Source: an uncultured Ruminococcus sp.
GTDB taxonomy: Bacteria > Bacillota > Clostridia > Oscillospirales > Acutalibacteraceae
NCBI GenBank assembly: GCA_902773065.1
Contig: CACYDD010000318.1
Coordinates: forward strand, 1 to 22,243
Length of the DNA stretch: 22,243 nt
Reading direction: 5' to 3'
Notes under the pieces: generated by a model
The model's input: only the letters and a program-made list of their open reading frames with translations
Databases searched by the model: none
Told to the model about the DNA's origin: nothing
Shown: in pieces, positions 1 through 6,619 of the stretch
Position numbering within the stretch: the first letter of the stretch is position 1
Layout of the letters: each line of letters begins with the position of its first letter
Made by a program: the position numbers and the translations under genes

Positions 1-918
1 AACCTTGCAAACGGTATGCCGGTTACCATCGGTGAAGCAGTGGGTATTATCGCTGCACAGTCTATCGGTGAGCCGGGTACACAGCTTACCATGCGTACCT
101 TCCATACAGGCGGTGTCGCAGGCGGTGAAGATATCACACAGGGTCTTCCCCGTGTCGAAGAGCTTTTCGAGGCAAGAAAACCGAAGCATATTGCTATTGT
201 CACCGAAATCGGCGGTCAGGTAAAACTCGAGGACAGAAATGCTGTTATCACAAGCAGCGATCCTGCCGAAGCGATTGCAAATGACAAAAACGGCACGGCC
301 AGCAAAACTTACCTGATTCCGTTCGGCGCACGTACCAAAGTCAAGAACGGACAGATGGTAGAAGCAGGCGACCTTCTGACAGAAGGTTCAGTCGATCCGC
401 ATGAGATTCTTAGCATCAAAGGCGCAGCAGCTGTTCAGGACTACCTCATCGAGGAAGTTCAGAGTGCTTACCGCTTACAGGGTGTTGATATCAACGATAA
501 GCATATCGAAGTCATCGTTCGTCAGATGATGAAAAAGGTTCGCATTGAGGATGCCGGCAGCACGGAGCTTCTTCCGGGTTCACTTGTTGACAAGGGTAAT
601 TTCTATGCCGCAAACGAAGAAATTGAAAAGAGAATCGCCGCAGGCGAAGAGGGACTTTCCCCTGCTACTTTCTCGCCGACACTGCTCGGTATCACCAAAG
701 CTTCTCTTGCAACCGATTCCTTCCTTTCCGCTGCTTCTTTCCAGGAAACCACCAGAGTTCTTACAGATGCAGCCATTAAGGGCAAGGTCGATCCGCTGAT
801 GGGTCTGAAAGAAAACGTTCTGATCGGTAAGCTTGTACCGGCCGGTACCGGTATGGCACGCTACAGAGATGTTGAAATTGAGGAAAACATTCCTTCGATC
901 TTCCCTGTTGATCTGTAA
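1..918 (+). CDS. rpoC: DNA-directed RNA polymerase subunit beta', C-terminal part (5' truncated by window)
   Basis: This is the C-terminal third of the largest catalytic subunit of RNA polymerase. The frame is open from base 1 (NLANG before the first Met), so the true start lies outside the window. The stretch [20 protein letters not shown] at residues 8-27 (counting from base 1) is the nearly invariant segment that includes the bridge-helix end and trigger-loop start. TMRTFHTGG and the [12 protein letters not shown] block follow, then the beta'-type C-terminal domain ending in IPSIFPVDL. It is the last gene of its transcription unit: a strong intrinsic terminator starts 22 bases after the stop. 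Codon use and sequence are typical of Clostridia. No disruption is seen in the visible part. Confidence 0.98.
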   Translation, partial: NLANGMPVTIGEAVGIIAAQSIGEPGTQLTMRTFHTGGVAGGEDITQGLPRVEELFEARKPKHIAIVTEIGGQVKLEDRNAVITSSDPAEAIANDKNGTASKTYLIPFGARTKVKNGQMVEAGDLLTEGSVDPHEILSIKGAAAVQDYLIEEVQSAYRLQGVDINDKHIEVIVRQMMKKVRIEDAGSTELLPGSLVDKGNFYAANEEIEKRIAAGEEGLSPATFSPTLLGITKASLATDSFLSAASFQETTRVLTDAAIKGKVDPLMGLKENVLIGKLVPAGTGMARYRDVEIEENIPSIFPVDL

Positions 919-939
919 TACAAATTCAATCTGCAACTT

Positions 940-970
940 TTCCCCGAACTTTTGTTCGGGGAATTTTTTT
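940..970 (+). terminator. Intrinsic terminator of rpoC
   Basis: A perfect 10-bp stem (TTCCCCGAAC at 940-949 with GTTCGGGGAA at 954-963), a TTTT loop and a run of seven T (964-970), placed just after the rpoC stop. Confidence 0.95.
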
Positions 971-1016
971 GTAACATGCTACATTGAAGGGGATTATTAT
1001 TATGAAAATATAATCT

Positions 1017-1073
1017 ATGACTATTAACCATAAAGATAAAATGCTTCTCGAACTTGCAGAAAACAACGGCTGA
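1017..1073 (+). pseudogene. Possible remnant of an AbiEi-type antitoxin N-terminus
   Basis: An 18-codon stretch reads MTINHKDKMLLELAENNG and then stops; two in-frame TGA codons lie within the next 25 bases. The pattern of a short charged start followed by a helix and ENNG resembles the N-terminal winged helix of AbiEi-family (type IV) antitoxin-like proteins. That likeness is from memory and is weak evidence on so few residues. No ribosome site lies at the usual distance. It is either a decayed gene start or chance. Confidence 0.2.
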
Positions 1074-1105
1074 ATAACAAAGCATGACACATGAACTCAA
1101 TTTCC

Positions 1106-1147
1106 AAAAAAAAGCGTGTGCGGTATTATCTCGCACACACTTTCTTT
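1106..1147. terminator. Symmetric hairpin flanked by A-run and T-run (possible bidirectional terminator)
   Basis: GTGTGCG (1116-1122) pairs with CGCACAC (1132-1138) around a 9-base loop. Eight A lie before it (1106-1113) and TTTCTTT follows it, so it could terminate transcription from either side. It would insulate the antisense RNA promoter at 1179 from upstream reading. Confidence 0.5.
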
Positions 1148-1178
1148 AAGATATAAACTTGTTTTTCATGTTTAAAAC

Positions 1179-1207
1179 TTGACATTGATCTTTTAATAGA
1201 TTATAAT
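1179..1207 (+). promoter_or_regulatory. Perfect consensus sigma-A promoter of the antisense RNA
   Basis: TTGACA at 1179-1184 and TATAAT at 1202-1207 are separated by exactly 17 bp: both boxes match the consensus at all six positions. No protein start codon with a ribosome site follows. The next element downstream is an intrinsic terminator at 1260-1303, so the promoter appears dedicated to a short RNA. Confidence 0.9.
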
Positions 1208-1213
1208 ATAAAT

Positions 1214-1303
1214 GTAAGGTGACTGACCAATTACGGCAGTCCCCAGAAATCAGTGTACCGAAGTAACCGTTTTTGTTTGGCGACAGGCGGTTACTTCTTT
1301 TTT
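1214..1303 (+). ncRNA. Short antisense RNA, putative antitoxin of a type I toxin-antitoxin pair
   Basis: The RNA is inferred from a perfect promoter (1179-1207) and a perfect 10-bp terminator stem (1260-1269 with 1288-1297, then six T at 1298-1303), giving about 90 nucleotides. Its 3' end overlaps the last codons of a 35-codon hydrophobic peptide gene on the opposite strand (1291-1398), and all of it is complementary to that gene's 3' untranslated region. Convergent, 3'-overlapping architecture of this kind is known for txpA/RatA, bsrG/SR4 and related Gram-positive type I systems. The 5' end and length are predictions; there is no expression evidence here. It could instead be an unrelated small RNA. 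Confidence 0.65.
1260..1303 (+). terminator. Intrinsic terminator of the antisense RNA
   Basis: GAAGTAACCG (1260-1269) pairs fully with CGGTTACTTC (1288-1297), followed by TTTTTT. The right arm lies within the stop codon and last lysine codons of the minus-strand peptide gene, so the terminator stem is shared by both transcripts. Confidence 0.9.
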
Positions 1304-1398
1304 ATATCATCATGTTTCGCCCTGATAATATCAAAAGCAAAACGTCCGATAGCTACTATGAGCATTACAGTCTGTATAAAATCAGCGTATGTATTCAT
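1291..1398 (-). CDS. Small hydrophobic peptide, putative type I toxin (Fst/TxpA/holin-like)
   Basis: The gene encodes 35 residues: a polar start (MNTYADFIQ), a hydrophobic segment (TVMLIVAIGRFAFDII, about residues 10-25) and a charged tail RAKHDDIKKK. One membrane helix with a lysine/aspartate-rich C-terminus is the usual form of Fst-, TxpA- and 'putative holin-like' toxins, which damage the membrane when not silenced. The start is supported by a strong ribosome site (GGGGGTGA, 1412-1405), 6 bases before ATG. That site can be locked in a CCCC/GGGG hairpin. The opposite strand carries a promoter and terminator for an antisense RNA overlapping the 3' end. No clear minus-strand promoter was found; TTGACA at 1509-1504 lacks a good -10. 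Family membership is inferred from form, not from alignment. Confidence 0.6.
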   Translation of the reverse strand: MNTYADFIQTVMLIVAIGRFAFDIIRAKHDDIKKK

Positions 1399-1404
1399 AT
1401 TCAC

Positions 1405-1457
1405 TCACCCCCTCTCAGGGGCTTTATTAAGTCGTACCCCTTCTGAAAAAGTCGGGG
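1405..1457 (-). promoter_or_regulatory. Leader of the small toxin gene with ribosome-site-sequestering hairpin
   Basis: Read on the minus strand, four complementary tracts follow one another: CCCC (1457-1454), GGGG (1440-1437), CCCC (1421-1418) and GGGGG (1412-1408). The last contains the ribosome site. Pairing 3-4 (loop TGAGA) hides it, while pairing 2-3 would free it. Sequestration of this site is common in type I toxin mRNAs; the switch is inference. Confidence 0.45.
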
Positions 1458-1606
1458 ATACCGCAATCCGCAAGCCAATCACCTTGCATATTTATTTTAT
1501 TTCTGTCAATTATTTATTTTAATAAATTTTTCAATAAGTTGTTTTCTGACACAAGCATTTTAAAATGAGCCATACAAAAAGTTTTACAAAAAATGCCGAT
1601 TATACA

Positions 1607-1635
1607 TTGAAAAATCAGGAAAATTAAGTTATAAT
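1607..1635 (+). promoter_or_regulatory. Promoter of the oadG-oadB operon
   Basis: TTGAAA (1607-1612), 17-bp spacer, TATAAT (1630-1635), about 100 bases before the oadG start. The leader carries an imperfect 10-bp inverted repeat (1657-1666 with 1686-1695, one mismatch, 19-base loop) whose role is unknown. Confidence 0.85.
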
Positions 1636-1735
1636 AAATGTGTATGGTTTTGTATGGCGGAATTGTTGATGAATTATACTTTTTGACAACTCCGCAGCAG
1701 AAAACCGATAAAATAAAAGGCAGGGGGAAAGAAAA

Positions 1736-2128
1736 ATGGATAATATGACGCAGGCGTTTATTTTGCTTCTCGCCGGATTTCTTGTTGTATTTTGTGTTTT
1801 GATCTTGCTGATCGTTGTTGTAACACTGTACAGTAAGATCATCAGATCTGTACAACAGGCAAGTGATAAAAAGAAAGAAGCAAAAATTCAGGCTAAAGCG
1901 GCAAAAACAGAGGTAAAAACTGAAACAAAACCTGAATCTCAGGTTGAGACTTCTGTGACCGCTGAAGACAACGATGAAGTTCCCGGAGAAATTATCGCTG
2001 TGATCGCAGCAGCTGTTGATGCTGTGTACGGTGATAAACCGCACAGGATCAAAGCTGTCAGAAAGTCACGCTCCTCTCGCTCCGCTTGGTCAAGAGCAGG
2101 CGCATTCCAGAACACAAGACCGTTCTGA
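1736..2128 (+). CDS. oadG: Sodium-pump decarboxylase gamma subunit (OadG family)
   Basis: A 130-residue protein with one N-terminal membrane helix (about residues 7-30) and a long Lys/Glu/Ala/Thr-rich linker. Its C-terminal segment, VPGEIIAVIAAAVDAVYG followed by a basic Arg/Ser stretch and AGAFQNTRPF, recurs in clostridial OadG-like proteins. The gamma subunit anchors and assembles the biotin-dependent, Na+-exporting decarboxylase (oxaloacetate, methylmalonyl-CoA or glutaconyl-CoA type). It has a good ribosome site (AGGGGGAAAG) and precedes the beta subunit by 31 bases. The carboxyltransferase alpha subunit and biotin carrier are not in the window, so the substrate cannot be decided; the symbol is a family name. 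Confidence 0.85.
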   Translation: MDNMTQAFILLLAGFLVVFCVLILLIVVVTLYSKIIRSVQQASDKKKEAKIQAKAAKTEVKTETKPESQVETSVTAEDNDEVPGEIIAVIAAAVDAVYGDKPHRIKAVRKSRSSRSAWSRAGAFQNTRPF

Positions 2129-2159
2129 CAGAGATAATTTACAGAAAGGAAGTTAAGAA

Positions 2160-3407
2160 ATGGAAATATTACAACAGCTATGGCAAATTATCTGCCATCT
2201 GTTTACAGAATCAGGTTTCAGCAAGCTGACATGGGAAAATTATGTAATGGTCGGTATCTCGTTTGTCCTCATGTATCTTGCTATTAAAAAGCAGTTTGAA
2301 CCGCTTTTGCTGCTCCCGATCGCATTCGGTATGTGTCTTGTCAACCTGTTCCCCGATATTATGGGACTTCCGACAACACAATTACTGACAGAAGCACAAA
2401 TGCTTGAGAAAAATCTTGACCCGTCTACCTATCCCACAACAGTATTGAATGACGGCATTACATACTATAGTTATACTCAGTATGGCGGCTTGTTCTATTA
2501 TCTGTATCAGGGTGTTAAACTCGGTATCTATCCGCCGCTGATTTTCCTTGGTATCGGATGTATGACAGACTTCGGTCCGCTTATCGCTAACCCGAAAAGC
2601 TTTATTCTCGGTGCAGCTGCTCAGATCGGTATTTTCCTTACCTTTATTATTGCAACCGCTATGGGTATTTTCAAGCCGGAAGAAGCAGGTTCTATCGCTA
2701 TTATCGGCGGAGCTGACGGTCCTACAGCCATCTTCGTTACCACACAGCTTGCACCGCAGCTTTTAGGTCCGATCGCTGTCGCGGCTTATTCCTACATGGC
2801 ACTCGTTCCGATCATCCAGCCGCCTATCATGAGAGTACTCACAACAAAGAAAGAGCGTTCCGTTGTCATGGGTCAGCTTCGTCCCGTATCAAAACTGGAA
2901 AGAATCCTCTTCCCGATCATTGTTGTTGTTCTTGTAGCAACTCTTCTTCCGGATGCTGCTCCGCTGGTAGGTATGCTGATGCTCGGCAACCTCTTCAAAG
3001 AAAGTGGCGTTGTTGAAAGAATCAACAAAACAGCACAAAATGAACTGATGAACATTATTACCATCTTCCTCGGTGTAACAGTTGGTGCTACCGCTTCGGG
3101 TAAGGTATTCCTCACAATACAGACAGGCGGCATTATCCTTCTTGGTCTGTTCGCATTCTGCCTTGCAACCGCTTGCGGTGTACTCTTCGGCAAGATCATG
3201 TACAAGGCAACAGGAGGAAAGGTAAATCCGCTGATCGGTTCGGCAGGTGTATCCGCTGTTCCGATGGCTGCCCGTATTTCCCAGAAAGTCGGTCAGGAAG
3301 AAAACCCCGGCAACTTCCTTCTCATGCACGCTATGGGTCCGAACGTTGCAGGTGTTATCGGCTCTGCCGTTGCAGCAGGTGTCCTTTTGAGCGTACTGAA
3401 ACCTTAA
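2160..3407 (+). CDS. oadB: Na+-translocating decarboxylase beta subunit (OadB/MmdB/GcdB family)
   Basis: A 415-residue polytopic membrane protein that couples decarboxylation of carboxybiotin to Na+ export. IGGADGPTAIF (about residues 182-192) is the conserved region IIIa carrying the functional aspartate. In NPLIGSAGVSAVPMAAR the Asn, Gly, Ser and Arg are spaced +4, +9 and +16, the pattern described for Klebsiella OadB N373, G377, S382 and R389. The C-terminus MGPNVAGVIGSAVAAG is also family-typical. The N-terminus carries an extra segment (about 30 residues) and the loop at 70-100 is longer than in short family members. The ribosome site is AGAAAGGAAG. It is cotranscribed with oadG; no terminator is seen after the stop, so reading may continue to the hairpin at 3790. 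Confidence 0.95.
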   Translation: MEILQQLWQIICHLFTESGFSKLTWENYVMVGISFVLMYLAIKKQFEPLLLLPIAFGMCLVNLFPDIMGLPTTQLLTEAQMLEKNLDPSTYPTTVLNDGITYYSYTQYGGLFYYLYQGVKLGIYPPLIFLGIGCMTDFGPLIANPKSFILGAAAQIGIFLTFIIATAMGIFKPEEAGSIAIIGGADGPTAIFVTTQLAPQLLGPIAVAAYSYMALVPIIQPPIMRVLTTKKERSVVMGQLRPVSKLERILFPIIVVVLVATLLPDAAPLVGMLMLGNLFKESGVVERINKTAQNELMNIITIFLGVTVGATASGKVFLTIQTGGIILLGLFAFCLATACGVLFGKIMYKATGGKVNPLIGSAGVSAVPMAARISQKVGQEENPGNFLLMHAMGPNVAGVIGSAVAAGVLLSVLKP

Positions 3408-3414
3408 TTTAAAT

Positions 3415-3429
3415 GAGGAATAAGGAATG
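3415..3429. repeat. Heptamer repeat tract, left of the four-helix gene
   Basis: GAGGAAT followed by AAGGAAT and G, 7 bases after the oadB stop. A tract in the inverse orientation lies at 3853-3866, so the four-helix gene is bracketed by inverted heptamer tracts. Confidence 0.6.
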
Positions 3430-3782
3430 ATTCGCAGAATATCATTCTTGAAAAAAACGAAAATTTTGCAATAAGGATAGTAAATTTAAGTAAATATTTA
3501 AAAACTAATAAAAATGAATTTATTATTGCTAATCAGATTACTCGTTCCGGCACAAGCATAGGTGCAAATATTACAGAAGCTGAATACGCAATCAGCGGAA
3601 AAGAATTTTTATCCAAAATGTACATTGCTTTCAAAGAATGTGCTGAAACAAAATATTGGTTAAAATTATTATTTAAAACCGTATATATTTCTGATTCTGA
3701 ATATAACTCATTATCTGATGACTGTGTAGAGTTATTAAAAATTTTATCAGCCATCACAAAATCAAAAAGAGAAAATCTTTGA
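3426..3782 (+). CDS. Four-helix-bundle protein (S23/rRNA intervening-sequence type) lacking a normal start codon
   Basis: The reading frame encodes up to 118 residues with family hallmarks: ENFAIRIVNLSKYL, QITRSGTSIGANITEAEYA, FLSKMYIAFKECAETKYWL and a C-terminal helix ending SAITKSKRENL. This is the four-helix-bundle family found in 23S rRNA intervening sequences and widely as stand-alone genes of unknown function. The homologous region appears complete, but no ATG, GTG or TTG occurs in frame between the stop at 3414-3416 and the conserved part; ATA (3420) or ATT (3444) are the only near-start codons. Relatives usually start just before the NDSQNIIL segment. Either initiation is non-standard or the gene has lost its start. 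It is flanked by inverted heptamer tracts and closed by its own terminator. Confidence 0.6.
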   Translation, partial: NDSQNIILEKNENFAIRIVNLSKYLKTNKNEFIIANQITRSGTSIGANITEAEYAISGKEFLSKMYIAFKECAETKYWLKLLFKTVYISDSEYNSLSDDCVELLKILSAITKSKRENL

Positions 3783-3789
3783 CCAAATC

Positions 3790-3824
3790 AAAACACCGCT
3801 TATTAATAGCAAGCGGTGTTTTTT
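3790..3824 (+). terminator. Intrinsic terminator after the four-helix gene
   Basis: AAAACACCGCTT (3790-3801) pairs with AAGCGGTGTTTT (3811-3822), a 12-bp stem with a 9-base loop and a T-run. It may also end the oad transcript. Confidence 0.9.
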
Positions 3825-3852
3825 CGTTTTTTGTAAAACTAACGGTTTTATA

Positions 3853-3868
3853 CCATTCCTCATTCCTA
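3853..3868. repeat. Heptamer repeat tract, right of the four-helix gene
   Basis: CCATTCC TCATTCC TA; on the minus strand this reads TAGGAATGAGGAATGG, the inverse of the tract at 3415. Confidence 0.6.
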
Positions 3869-3894
3869 ATTTTTAATATTTTTTGTATTTACTA

Positions 3895-3923
3895 TTTAAA
3901 ATAGCATGAAAATGTGGTATAAT
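3895..3923 (+). promoter_or_regulatory. Promoter of nadB-nadC
   Basis: TTTAAA (3895-3900), 17-bp spacer, TATAAT (3918-3923) preceded by TGG, giving an extended -10. The leader contains an inverted repeat TATCCG (3941-3946) / CGGATA (3962-3967), which might be a regulator site or a weak hairpin. I cannot assign it to a known NAD regulator. Confidence 0.75.
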
Positions 3924-3990
3924 GGAATAAGTATAGCTTTTATCCGTGGAAGAATTTTTGTCGGATAATTTGTAAAAGAGGTCTTAATAT

Positions 3991-5466
3991 ATGAACAAAG
4001 AATTTGATGTTCTTATTGTGGGTACAGGAGCGGCAGGTCTTTACGGTGCTTTGCAGTTTCCCGAAAATGTAAAGGTGCTGATAATCTCAAAACGGAATCT
4101 CTCCCTCTCCAACAGTTCCCTTGCACAAGGCGGTGTCGCCGCTGTGCTGGATACCATTAATGATGATTACCGACTGCATATTGAGGACACACTCACAGCA
4201 GGCAAGCATAAAAATAATGTCAAAGCAGTTGAGGTTCTTGTCAAAGAAGGTCCTGATGATGTGCGGAAGCTGAAAGAACTTGGCGTGGATTTTGACCTTG
4301 ATGACAAAGGCGAAATGCAAAAGACACTGGAAGCAGGTCATTCACGGCACAGGATCGTTCACCACAAGGACAGTACGGGAAAGGCAATTACCGATACACT
4401 GATTGAACAGGTCAGAAAGCGATCAAATATTGAAATATATGAAAATACACTTCTTTACAAGCTCGAAAAAGCGAACGGCGGTTTCCATGCCGGACTGCTT
4501 TTTTCTGACGGCACATCTGAAATCGTTGCAGCACATTACTGCATTTTAGCTTCGGGAGGAATCGGAAGAATCTATCAGTATACCACCAATTCCGCGATTG
4601 CTACAGGCGACGGCATCACACTCGCCTATATGCTCGGTGCAGAGATAAAACACCTCAGTTGGATACAGTTTCACCCGACAGCTTTTGCCGCTGAAAACGA
4701 CAGAGAACGTTTTCTGATCAGTGAAGCCGTAAGAGGTGAAGGTGCGGTTCTGCTTAACTGCAACGGTGAACGCTTTGCGGAAAAATATGATCCCCGAGGA
4801 CACCTTGCACCAAGAGATGTGGTATCCAATGCGATCATGCAGGAATCCATTGCCACTAACAGCGAAAAATTCTATCTGGATATTACGCATAAAGATCCCG
4901 AATTTATTAAAAACCGTTTTCCGATGATCTATGAAAAGTGCTTGGAGGAAAATATTGATATCACAAAAGACCGTATCCCTGTTTTTCCCTGCCAGCATTA
5001 TCTGATGGGCGGTATTGATGTTGACCTGAATGCACGGACGACCGTTGACAGGCTTTATGCCGCCGGCGAATGCAGTCACACAGGCGTACACGGTGCAAAC
5101 CGCCTTGCCAGCAATTCCCTCCTGGAGGCACTGGTGTTTTCAAGAAGGGCGGCTCAGGATATTATTACAAGACTGAAAACGGATGACAACAAATCATTTG
5201 AAGAATTTGAAACAACGGAAGATCTCAGCGGCAAACAGCTCCCTCTCGGCTACCGCACGGAACTGCGCAAACTGATGCAGGATTGTCATTTTGTCATCAA
5301 AAAGCCTGAGCTTGCACCACAAGGTCTGAAACGGGCAAAGGAAATTCTTGCCGATCTGAACAGCGGTACATATGAGATCAATCAGGATTTTGTGGAAGCA
5401 AGAAGTCTTGCCACGGCAGCCGTTATCATACTTGAGGAGGTTATCAGCGAAAATGACACTGAATAA
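3991..5466 (+). CDS. nadB: L-aspartate oxidase
   Basis: Oxidises L-aspartate to iminoaspartate with FAD, the first step of de novo NAD synthesis in the cytoplasm. The protein has 491 residues, a normal length. The N-terminal FAD site GTGAAGLYGAL lies at residues 11-21, followed by NSSLAQGGVAAV. The succinate dehydrogenase/aspartate oxidase pattern is present: HSRHRIVHHKDSTGKAI, the substrate loop RGHLAPRDVVSNAI, HYLMGGIDVD and the second flavin motif AAGECSHTGVHGANRLASNS. It has a ribosome site (AGAGG) and overlaps nadC by 14 bases, indicating translational coupling. nadA (quinolinate synthase) is not upstream, where a promoter sits directly; it must lie elsewhere if the pathway is complete. 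Confidence 0.97.
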   Translation: MNKEFDVLIVGTGAAGLYGALQFPENVKVLIISKRNLSLSNSSLAQGGVAAVLDTINDDYRLHIEDTLTAGKHKNNVKAVEVLVKEGPDDVRKLKELGVDFDLDDKGEMQKTLEAGHSRHRIVHHKDSTGKAITDTLIEQVRKRSNIEIYENTLLYKLEKANGGFHAGLLFSDGTSEIVAAHYCILASGGIGRIYQYTTNSAIATGDGITLAYMLGAEIKHLSWIQFHPTAFAAENDRERFLISEAVRGEGAVLLNCNGERFAEKYDPRGHLAPRDVVSNAIMQESIATNSEKFYLDITHKDPEFIKNRFPMIYEKCLEENIDITKDRIPVFPCQHYLMGGIDVDLNARTTVDRLYAAGECSHTGVHGANRLASNSLLEALVFSRRAAQDIITRLKTDDNKSFEEFETTEDLSGKQLPLGYRTELRKLMQDCHFVIKKPELAPQGLKRAKEILADLNSGTYEINQDFVEARSLATAAVIILEEVISENDTE

Positions 5467-6289
5467 ATTTTATGTAGAAAATATCATCAAAACAGCTCTG
5501 ATGGAGGATATCAATTACTGTGATGTAACAACAGATTATCTGATTCCCGAAGATCAGCAGGGCGAAGGCCGCTTTATGGCAAAAGCAGACGGTATTCTTT
5601 GCGGCGTTGAGGTTGCCGCAAGGGTTTTCACCATGCTTGATGAAAGTACGGAAGTGGAGATTCTGAAACATGACGGTGAAGCTGTCAAATACGGTGATGA
5701 TATCCTGAAACTGAAAGGAAAAACCGCTGTACTTCTGAAAGGCGAAAGAACCGCACTGAACCTCATTCAGCATATGAGCGGTGTCGCTACTGCCTCCAAC
5801 AAATATGCAAAAATTGTAGAAGGCACAAACGCTTCTATTGCCGACACAAGAAAAACACTCCCGGGGCTGCGCCCCTTGCAGAAATACGCTGTCATGACAG
5901 GCGGTGCAAAAAACCACCGTTACAACCTTTCCGATGCCGCAATGCTGAAAGACAACCACATCGATGCAGCAGGCGGAATCACTGCGGCAATCACAAAACT
6001 GCGTACAAAAATCGGACACATGACCAAAATTGAAGTTGAAACAAGAACACTGGAAGAATTGCAGGAAGCACTTGATGCAAAGGCAGACATCATCATGCTT
6101 GACAACATGAGTCCCGAAACCATGAAAAAGGCTGTTGAGATTACCGCAGGACGTGCTGTTCTGGAAGCTTCGGGCGGTATCACTGATGAAACGCTCCGTG
6201 CTGTTGCCGAAAGCGGCGTTGACATCATCTCAGTCGGCGCACTCACCCACTCCGTCAAAGCCTTCGACATCTCAATGTATATTAAATAG
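5453..6289 (+). CDS. nadC: Nicotinate-nucleotide pyrophosphorylase (quinolinate phosphoribosyltransferase)
   Basis: Converts quinolinate and PRPP to nicotinate mononucleotide. The protein has 278 residues when started at MTLNKFYVENII. This start is preferred over an in-frame upstream ATG at 5372 because that extension lies inside nadB and the family begins here; GAGGAGG at 5434-5440 is 12 bases upstream. Conserved parts are DVTTDYLIP, the GERTALNLIQHMSG block, ADTRKTLPGLRPLQKYAV with GGAKNHRYNLSD, MLKDNHI, EVETRTLEE, IMLDNMSPE and the ASGGI...VDIISVGALTHS end. The stop codon TAG overlaps the first unit of a heptamer tract. Confidence 0.97.
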   Translation: MTLNKFYVENIIKTALMEDINYCDVTTDYLIPEDQQGEGRFMAKADGILCGVEVAARVFTMLDESTEVEILKHDGEAVKYGDDILKLKGKTAVLLKGERTALNLIQHMSGVATASNKYAKIVEGTNASIADTRKTLPGLRPLQKYAVMTGGAKNHRYNLSDAAMLKDNHIDAAGGITAAITKLRTKIGHMTKIEVETRTLEELQEALDAKADIIMLDNMSPETMKKAVEITAGRAVLEASGGITDETLRAVAESGVDIISVGALTHSVKAFDISMYIK

Positions 6290-6322
6290 GATTCAGGGGT
6301 TAGGGGTCAGGATTCAGGGCGG
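6288..6322. repeat. Heptamer tandem repeat tract at the nadC stop codon
   Basis: Five 7-base units in register: AGGATTC, AGGGGTT, AGGGGTC, AGGATTC, AGGGCGG. The first overlaps the nadC stop; the last merges into the dispersed repeat at 6319. Confidence 0.8.
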
Positions 6323-6511
6323 AGAGCCTCCGCCGGCAATTTCGCGCTCAGGTTTATCGTAAACCATAATTTATTACCGCGACATGAATATAAACCAAAA
6401 ACGCGGCAATGGATTTGAAGCGGAGAGCCTCCACCGGCAATTTCGCGCTCAGGTTTATCGTAAACCATAATTTATTACCGCGACATGAGTATCAAACCAA
6501 AAACGCGGCAA
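6319..6511 (+). repeat. Dispersed two-hairpin repeat, two tandem copies
   Basis: Two nearly identical copies (6319-6409 and 6420-6511, period 101 bases) begin with a GC hairpin (GCGGAG-AGC-CTCCGC in copy 1), then CAATTTCGCGCTCAG, then a second hairpin GGTTTA-TCG-TAAACC, then TAATTTATTACCGCGACATGA and ACGCGGCAA. Copy 2 differs by a few substitutions and one added base. Related copies lie at 11306-11380 and 20371-20466 on the other strand. They carry no gene and sit between nadC and the zeta-kinase operon. Confidence 0.85.
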
Positions 6512-6601
6512 CTGAAACGTGAAATTGTCCGGTGCGGCTTTGACGAACTGTCCCCGACTACAGAAGCCGATTTGAGCGTACCAATCTACCCATGTCATTG
6601 A
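6485..6601 (+). CDS. Possible 38-residue ORF ahead of the zeta-like kinase
   Basis: An ATG inside the second repeat copy opens a 38-codon frame (MSIKPKTRQLKREIVRCGFD..., ending SVPIYPCH). Its TGA is in the same frame as the kinase that starts 18 bases later. Epsilon/zeta systems place the antitoxin gene just upstream of the toxin, which makes the position suggestive. However, there is no ribosome site, the peptide is shorter than any epsilon protein, and I do not recognise it. It could be the truncated end of an older gene. Confidence 0.2.
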   Translation: MSIKPKTRQLKREIVRCGFDELSPTTEADLSVPIYPCH

Positions 6602-6619
6602 ATCAATTCAGGTGATAGT

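Noticed and set aside
3924..3990. nadB leader considered as a NAD riboswitch
   Set aside because: Only one 6-bp inverted repeat is visible and the known NAD riboswitch motifs are not recognisable.
4546..5091. Long open frame of 181 codons on the minus strand
   Set aside because: It lies entirely opposite nadB, whose motifs are unmistakable, and shows no family features or ribosome site; it is an antisense shadow.
6288..6511. Repeats near nadC considered as a CRISPR array
   Set aside because: The units are either 7 bases in tandem or about 90 bases with a near-identical second copy; there are no spacers of even length and no cas genes.
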